Shown here one piece after another: positions 5,836-9,075 of a stretch of DNA of 9,075 nt (positions are counted from its first letter, which is position 1; the number at the start of each line of letters is the position of its first letter). Source of the DNA: Pirellulales bacterium (GTDB taxonomy: Bacteria; Planctomycetota; Planctomycetia; Pirellulales; JAICIG01); NCBI GenBank assembly GCA_025924495.1, contig JAICIG010000328.1, positions 1 through 9,075 on the forward strand. The letters are read 5' to 3'. The notes below the pieces were generated by a model that saw only the letters and a program-made list of their open reading frames with translations, was not told the DNA's origin and did not search any database. A program made the position numbers and the translations under genes.

Positions 5836-5957
5836 AAAGAAAGCACGCCAATCAAGACTTGTTCGGGGCATAAGGTACCACGCCCCGCGATTGAAATGCA
5901 AGTTTTTTTCCGCGCGAAACGTCGGCCAGTCCTGAGGACAGGCGCCATTGGCCGCGC

Positions 5958-6440
5958 TTATCGAGCCGCCTTGGTCAACGCCTCGCCGGAGAGCCGATAG
6001 ACCGTCCAGTCATCCATCGCTTGCGCTCCGAGCGACCGATAAAAGCGGACGGCCGGCTCATTCCAGTCGAGCACCGACCATTCCATTCGGGCGCAACCGC
6101 GTTCGACGGCCAATCGAACGACAGCCTGAAACAACGCCTTGCCGTGTCCTTTCGCACGGTGCTCCGGTTCGACAAACAGGTCTTCCAAATAGATGCCTGG
6201 CTTGCCCGCAAATGTGGAATAATTGTGAAAGAACAAGGCAAAGCCGACGACTCGGCCCGACTCCTCGGCCAGCAGCACTTCGGCCCAAGGCCGGGGGCCG
6301 AACAGATGCTTGCGCAGTTGCGACTCTTCGAGCACGATCTCATGCGATAGCCGTTCATATTCGGCCAGTTGGCGAATCAGCCGGAAGATCGTGGGGACGT
6401 CATTGACTGTGGCTGGGCGGATCATCGATGGTTCATCCAT
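5958..6440 (-). CDS. GNAT N-acetyltransferase, spermidine/diamine acetyltransferase (SSAT)-like, about 160 aa
   Basis: This is a cytosolic acetyl-CoA-dependent acyltransferase that probably acetylates an amine such as a polyamine, thialysine or related compound. IRPATVNDVPTIFRLIRQLA is the family's opening beta-strand and helix. YLEDLFVEPEHRAKGHGKAL is the central strand with the acetyl-CoA pyrophosphate loop (R/Q-x-x-G-x-G/A type, here RAKGHG). WNEPAVRFYRSLGA is the C-terminal motif B, with a tyrosine placed as the general acid. FFHNYSTFAGKPGIYLED is typical of the SSAT branch. The start at 6440 (MDEPSMIRPAT) is used; ATG 6425 (MIRPAT) is equally possible. The frame stays open to 6485, but those extra residues do not look like the family. 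No strong Shine-Dalgarno site supports either choice. It is followed by 224 bases before the membrane protein gene, so it is probably transcribed alone. Confidence 0.87.
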   Translation of the reverse strand: MDEPSMIRPATVNDVPTIFRLIRQLAEYERLSHEIVLEESQLRKHLFGPRPWAEVLLAEESGRVVGFALFFHNYSTFAGKPGIYLEDLFVEPEHRAKGHGKALFQAVVRLAVERGCARMEWSVLDWNEPAVRFYRSLGAQAMDDWTVYRLSGEALTKAAR

Positions 6441-6532
6441 CTTGCAATATCCAAACGCCGCGTCTGGGCTTCCGCGGCAGACCAATGAGGAATGCCCTGG
6501 CCGAATCGATTGTCATTCCGAGAGCCGATGTC

Positions 6533-6556
6533 AAAAGACTCCGCCAGGGCGGAAGT
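6533..6556 (-). terminator. Hairpin with short T-run between the DUF1501 and GNAT genes
   Basis: On the minus strand TCCGC and GCGGA pair around a 4-nt loop, and an outer ACT/AGT pairing is separated by one bulged base (6556-6538). TTTT follows at 6536-6533. It lies about 170 bases after the DUF1501 stop and about 95 bases before the GNAT start. It is compatible with a weak intrinsic terminator separating the two genes. Confidence 0.35.
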
Positions 6557-6683
6557 TCAAGAGACATGCAGGCACCGATCCAGCCGGAATTGTATCTCGC
6601 CGCGAGTCGGGAGCGAATCGGCGTGCACCGCCGATTGTTGGGGAGAGACGACCTGGCAAAGCCAAGCCAGCCGCGGCGCATTA

Positions 6684-6719
6684 GATTGGCACACCGACGC
6701 CGACAGGCGCCGCCAAATC
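6684..6719 (-). terminator. Stem-loop just after the DUF1501 stop codon
   Basis: GATTGGC (6684-6690) pairs with GCCAAATC (6712-6719) with one bulged base. An inner CGCC/GGCG stem (6698-6709) closes a GACA loop. The structure begins eight bases past the stop of the DUF1501 gene, a typical 3'-end position. No T-run follows on the minus strand, so termination efficiency is uncertain; it may protect the mRNA end instead. Confidence 0.4.
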
Positions 6720-6726
6720 AGTCGAC

Positions 6727-8073
6727 TTAGATCAGCTCGCGCATTACCGGGTGCTCGACCAGGTACTGCGGCCGGCCGGTGGGGTCGGCAATCGTGGTCG
6801 TCGCCGGGTCGATGCCCAGGTTGTGATAGATCGTGGCAAAGATTTCCTGGAAATGCACCGGGCGGTCATTGGCATATTCGCCCAAGCGGTTCGTGCTGCC
6901 GATCGCCTGACCAGCCCGCATGCCGCCGCCCGCCATCAACGCGCAACTGACCTGCGGCCAGTGGTCGCGGCCGGCGCCGGCGTTCACCCGCGGGGTGCGG
7001 CCGAACTCGCCCCAGGCAATCACCGTCACGTCCTCGAGCATGCCGCGGCTTTCGAGATCTTCGATCAAGGCGCTGAAGCCCTGGTCGAGCTTCGAACCAT
7101 GGTCGCGGACCAGATCGAAGTTCTGCCCATGGCTATCCCAGCGACCGTAGCTCAAACTGACGCACCGCACGCCCGCTTCGACCAGCCGGCGCGCCATCAA
7201 TAAGTGCTCGTTGACCGTCGGGGCGCCGTCATATTGGTACTTGTACGGTTTGCCGTCCCCGTATCGCTCGCGGACGCGCGGATCTTCTTTCGACAGATCC
7301 AAGGCATCGAGCAACTTGCTCGAGCTCAAGACGTCGAGCGCCCGCTGGCCGAACGCGTCAACGCCGCGCATGGCGCCCGTGGCATCCATCTCATTGCGGA
7401 AATGATCGAAGCTGCTCAACAGCCGCCGGCGATCTTGCAACCGGTCGAGCGTGACGCCATTGAGCTTCATGTTTTCCATACCCGGTCCATCCGGCTTAAA
7501 GGCCGAGTAGGCGGCGCCCAAGAAACCGGGCTTGCCGCAATCGGACCAGGGCATATGGGCTGTCTTATCCGCCAGGCCGACGAACGGCGGCACCGAAGGA
7601 TCGACCGGGCCACGCAATTTGGCAATTGCCGAACCCATACTCGGCCGGCCGCCAAGCGGCGCGAGCGACTGATGATCCCAACCGGTCATTGACTGATAGG
7701 CGTCGTGCTGTCCGGTGGAACCGACGACCGAGCGGATCACGACGCACTTCTTCATCGCCGCGGCGATGCGAGGGAAGACTTCGCAAATCTGAATGCCCGG
7801 GACCGCGGTCTCGATCGGACTGAACTCGCCGCGAATCTCGGCTGGCGCCTCGGTCTTGATTTCCCACATGTCTTGGTGCGGGGGACCGCCGCCGAGGAAG
7901 ATATTAATGACCGCTTTGTGTTTCGAGCTGATGCCCGCTTGCGCCTCGGCGCGGAACAAATCGGCCAGCGTCAGAGCCGTTCCCCCGAAGGCGAAGGCGC
8001 CGATCTTCAAGAAACCGCGTCGCGAAACTCCGTCACAGAAGCGGGCCGACTGGCTGCCGTAGATGGTTAACAT
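6727..8073 (-). CDS. DUF1501 protein with Tat signal peptide, 448 aa
   Basis: This is an exported protein of the DUF1501 family, related to the alkaline phosphatase/sulfatase superfamily and greatly expanded in planctomycetes. Its biochemical role is unproven. The N-terminus carries a twin-arginine signal, SRRGFLK (17-23), then a hydrophobic stretch (GAFAFGGTALTLADLF) and a likely cleavage site after AEAQA (46), so it would be exported folded. NIFLGGGPPHQDMWEIK (57-73) and VIAWGEFGRTPR followed by GRDHWP are the family signature segments with probable metal-binding D and H residues. The ATG at 8073 has AAAGGGA about nine bases upstream. In many planctomycete loci a DUF1501 gene sits next to a DUF1549/DUF1553 cytochrome-like gene. 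Here neither neighbour is one. It is divergent from the molybdopterin oxidoreductase and has its own promoter candidate. Confidence 0.9.
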   Translation of the reverse strand: MLTIYGSQSARFCDGVSRRGFLKIGAFAFGGTALTLADLFRAEAQAGISSKHKAVINIFLGGGPPHQDMWEIKTEAPAEIRGEFSPIETAVPGIQICEVFPRIAAAMKKCVVIRSVVGSTGQHDAYQSMTGWDHQSLAPLGGRPSMGSAIAKLRGPVDPSVPPFVGLADKTAHMPWSDCGKPGFLGAAYSAFKPDGPGMENMKLNGVTLDRLQDRRRLLSSFDHFRNEMDATGAMRGVDAFGQRALDVLSSSKLLDALDLSKEDPRVRERYGDGKPYKYQYDGAPTVNEHLLMARRLVEAGVRCVSLSYGRWDSHGQNFDLVRDHGSKLDQGFSALIEDLESRGMLEDVTVIAWGEFGRTPRVNAGAGRDHWPQVSCALMAGGGMRAGQAIGSTNRLGEYANDRPVHFQEIFATIYHNLGIDPATTTIADPTGRPQYLVEHPVMRELI

Positions 8074-8217
8074 GGCGGGAGTCCCTTTCGTGGCAGGCTA
8101 AGTTGCAAGGCAGGGAGTGCGTGGCGCGGCCAAGCGGTATGGTACGATCCACTAGCTGCCGCTGCTATAGGGCCAGCGACGACTTGGAATATCTCACCAA
8201 CGTCTAATCAGTATCTT

Positions 8218-8245
8218 TTTATCGGTTCGAAGGGTAGTCTGTCAA
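8218..8245 (-). promoter_or_regulatory. Promoter candidate of the DUF1501 gene
   Basis: On the minus strand a perfect -35 box TTGACA (8245-8240) is followed after 16 bases by GATAAA (8223-8218), which matches the -10 consensus at four of six positions. Transcription from about 8211 would leave a leader of roughly 137 nt before the ATG at 8073. Confidence 0.45.
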
Positions 8246-8368
8246 GAAAACTTGGCGAAACCTGCCGCTTCCTTTGCCTCCACCGGGCGATGCAAACTAT
8301 TTAACCTGCCCGGAGTTAAGGTATTGGCTCGCAGACATTCTTCCCGGCTTGGCAAACTTCATGGCGTG

Positions 8369-8383
8369 CTAGCAACTTGCTAG
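8369..8383. promoter_or_regulatory. 15-bp perfect dyad CTAGCAA-C-TTGCTAG at the ribosome-binding position
   Basis: CTAGCAA (8369-8375) and TTGCTAG (8377-8383) are exact inverted copies around a single C. The dyad ends nine bases before the ATG of the oxidoreductase, where a Shine-Dalgarno site would be, and no such site is present. As DNA it is a good repressor-type operator. As RNA it could form a 5-bp stem with loop AACTT next to the start codon. Its right arm also contains the in-frame stop codon TAG (8381-8383) that fixes the start choice. Confidence 0.5.
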
Positions 8384-8392
8384 ATTTTCAAT

Positions 8393-9075
8393 ATGCGAAA
8401 AGTCAAATCAGGCGGCGGCTGGCCGGCAGTCTTTTACACGCTCCGCAAGGGTCGAGAAGTCGGCGGCATTTGGAAACTCTGGAAGGCCATGCGAACCAAG
8501 AACGCTTGCAAGACCTGTGCCTTGGGCATGGGCGGCCAAGCAGGCGGCATGGTCAACGAACAAGGGCACTTCCCCGAGGTCTGCAAAAAATCGCTGCAGG
8601 CCATGGCCGCCGACATGCAAGGGGGCATCCGCAATGACTTCTGGAGCACCTATGCGATCGCCCAATTGCAAGCGTTCTCCCCGCGTGAACTCGAGTCGTG
8701 CGGTCGGTTGACGACGCCCGTTCTGCACCAGCGCGGGCAGGACTATTATCGCCCGATTTCGTGGAACGAGGCGCTGGAGCGAATCATCACGAAGCTTAAG
8801 CAGGTCTCGCCGGATGAAACGTTCTGGTATTTCAGCGGCCGCAGTTCGAACGAGGCCGCTTTTCTGCTTCAGTTGTTCGCCCGGCTTTACGGCACGAACA
8901 ATGTGAACAACTGCAGCTACTACTGCCACCAGGCCAGCGGCGTTGGATTGGCCAGTTCGGTCGGCACGGGCACCGCCACCATCGAATTGGCCGACCTTGA
9001 TGGCGCCGACCTGGTGTTTGTCATCGGCGGCAACCCGGCGAGCAACCATCCGCGCCTGATGCGCACGTTAATGCA
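8393..9075 (+). CDS. FdhF/YdeP-type molybdopterin oxidoreductase alpha subunit (partial, cut by window end)
   Basis: This is the N-terminal 227 residues of a Mo-bis(MGD) oxidoreductase related to formate dehydrogenase alpha subunits; full members are about 700-800 aa. The in-frame TAG at 8381 makes ATG 8393 the first possible start. No signal peptide or Tat motif is seen, so it is probably cytoplasmic. Cys residues C39 and C42 (CKTC), C64 (EVCKK) and C103 (ESCGRLTTP) could ligate an Fe-S cluster, with an unusual CX2C-X21-C-X38-C spacing. YYCHQASGVGLASSVGTG (176-193) aligns with the formate dehydrogenase (U/C)-H-G-P-S motif, so C178 is the likely Mo ligand and H179 the catalytic histidine. DLVFVIGGNPASNHP (206-220) is the first MGD-binding segment. 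The natural substrate is unknown: YdeP-like proteins are not all formate dehydrogenases. No Shine-Dalgarno site is present; a dyad occupies that position. Confidence 0.85.
   Translation, partial: MRKVKSGGGWPAVFYTLRKGREVGGIWKLWKAMRTKNACKTCALGMGGQAGGMVNEQGHFPEVCKKSLQAMAADMQGGIRNDFWSTYAIAQLQAFSPRELESCGRLTTPVLHQRGQDYYRPISWNEALERIITKLKQVSPDETFWYFSGRSSNEAAFLLQLFARLYGTNNVNNCSYYCHQASGVGLASSVGTGTATIELADLDGADLVFVIGGNPASNHPRLMRTLM

Larger units (their letters stand above)
8074..8392. other. Divergent regulatory spacer between the DUF1501 and oxidoreductase genes
   Basis: These 319 bases contain no credible gene. On the minus strand they hold a promoter candidate for the DUF1501 gene and a leader of about 137 nt. 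That leader has a 5-bp hairpin, CGCTG/CAGCG, at 8160-8178. On the plus side are an inverted pair TTAAC (8301-8305)/GTTAA (8315-8319) and the 15-bp dyad before the oxidoreductase. No convincing plus-strand promoter was found; TTGCCT...TATTTA near 8276-8305 is weak. Confidence 0.5.

Noticed and set aside
6511..6523. TGTCATTCCGAGA, resembling the start of a dispersed TGTCATTCCGAGC-type extragenic repeat
   Set aside because: Only the first dozen bases resemble such elements and no inverted partner follows, so no repeat can be supported.
6428..6730. Open frames on both strands in the DUF1501-GNAT spacer (6428-6730 plus, 6433-6681 minus)
   Set aside because: Arg-rich, no motif, no ribosome site, and they cross two stem-loops; the spacer is better explained as 3'-end structures and non-coding sequence.
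8408..9049. 213-codon minus-strand open frame
   Set aside because: It is antisense to the molybdopterin oxidoreductase, whose motifs are clear on the plus strand.

Overview
The window looks like a chromosomal segment of a planctomycete (Planctomycetota, probably a Pirellula-like lineage). This is inferred from gene content: a Tat-exported DUF1501 protein, a bacterial formyltransferase/hydrolase subunit (FhcA) of the H4MPT-linked C1 pathway, weak or absent Shine-Dalgarno sites, and many single genes in alternating orientation. Base composition is GC-rich, except for an AT-rich stretch of about 37% GC in the first 120 bases. No rRNA, tRNA, CRISPR array, transposase or phage gene was seen.

Layout, left to right. 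1-195: AT-rich left edge with an unidentified partial reading frame, then the tail of the next gene. 196-1671 (-): circularly permuted ATP-grasp-like enzyme. 1763-2317 (-): small HD-domain alarmone hydrolase of the MESH1/RelA-SpoT type, upstream of the ATP-grasp gene on the same strand; a terminator-like hairpin lies in the 91-bp gap. 2318-2609: divergent promoter region with a 10-bp palindrome, several GC-rich hairpins and a perfect TATAAT box. 2610-3293 (+): HAD-IA sugar-phosphatase/beta-phosphoglucomutase-like enzyme. 3323-4975 (-): fhcA, converging on the HAD gene and standing without fhcB, fhcC or fhcD. 4976-5286: fhcA leader with a four-copy 7-bp repeat. 5287-5733 (-): small three-helix membrane protein with its own promoter and a two-hairpin leader. 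5958-6440 (-): SSAT-like GNAT acetyltransferase. 6727-8073 (-): DUF1501 secreted protein. 8074-8392: divergent regulatory region. 8393 to the window end (+): start of an FdhF/YdeP-type molybdopterin oxidoreductase, cut by the window edge.

How the genes may work together. FhcA belongs to the complex that passes the formyl group from formyl-H4MPT to a methanofuran-like carrier and releases formate. The formate-dehydrogenase-like oxidoreductase 3.4 kb away could in principle act on formate, but this link is inference only. The alarmone hydrolase and the ATP-grasp enzyme are the only pair that could form an operon, and even they are separated by the hairpin. The remaining genes appear to be individually transcribed housekeeping or accessory genes. 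No clear multi-gene defence or mobile system is visible. The most unusual signals are small cis-elements: a 15-bp dyad occupying the ribosome-binding position of the oxidoreductase, the heptad repeat in the fhcA leader, and the hairpin just before the ATP-grasp start.
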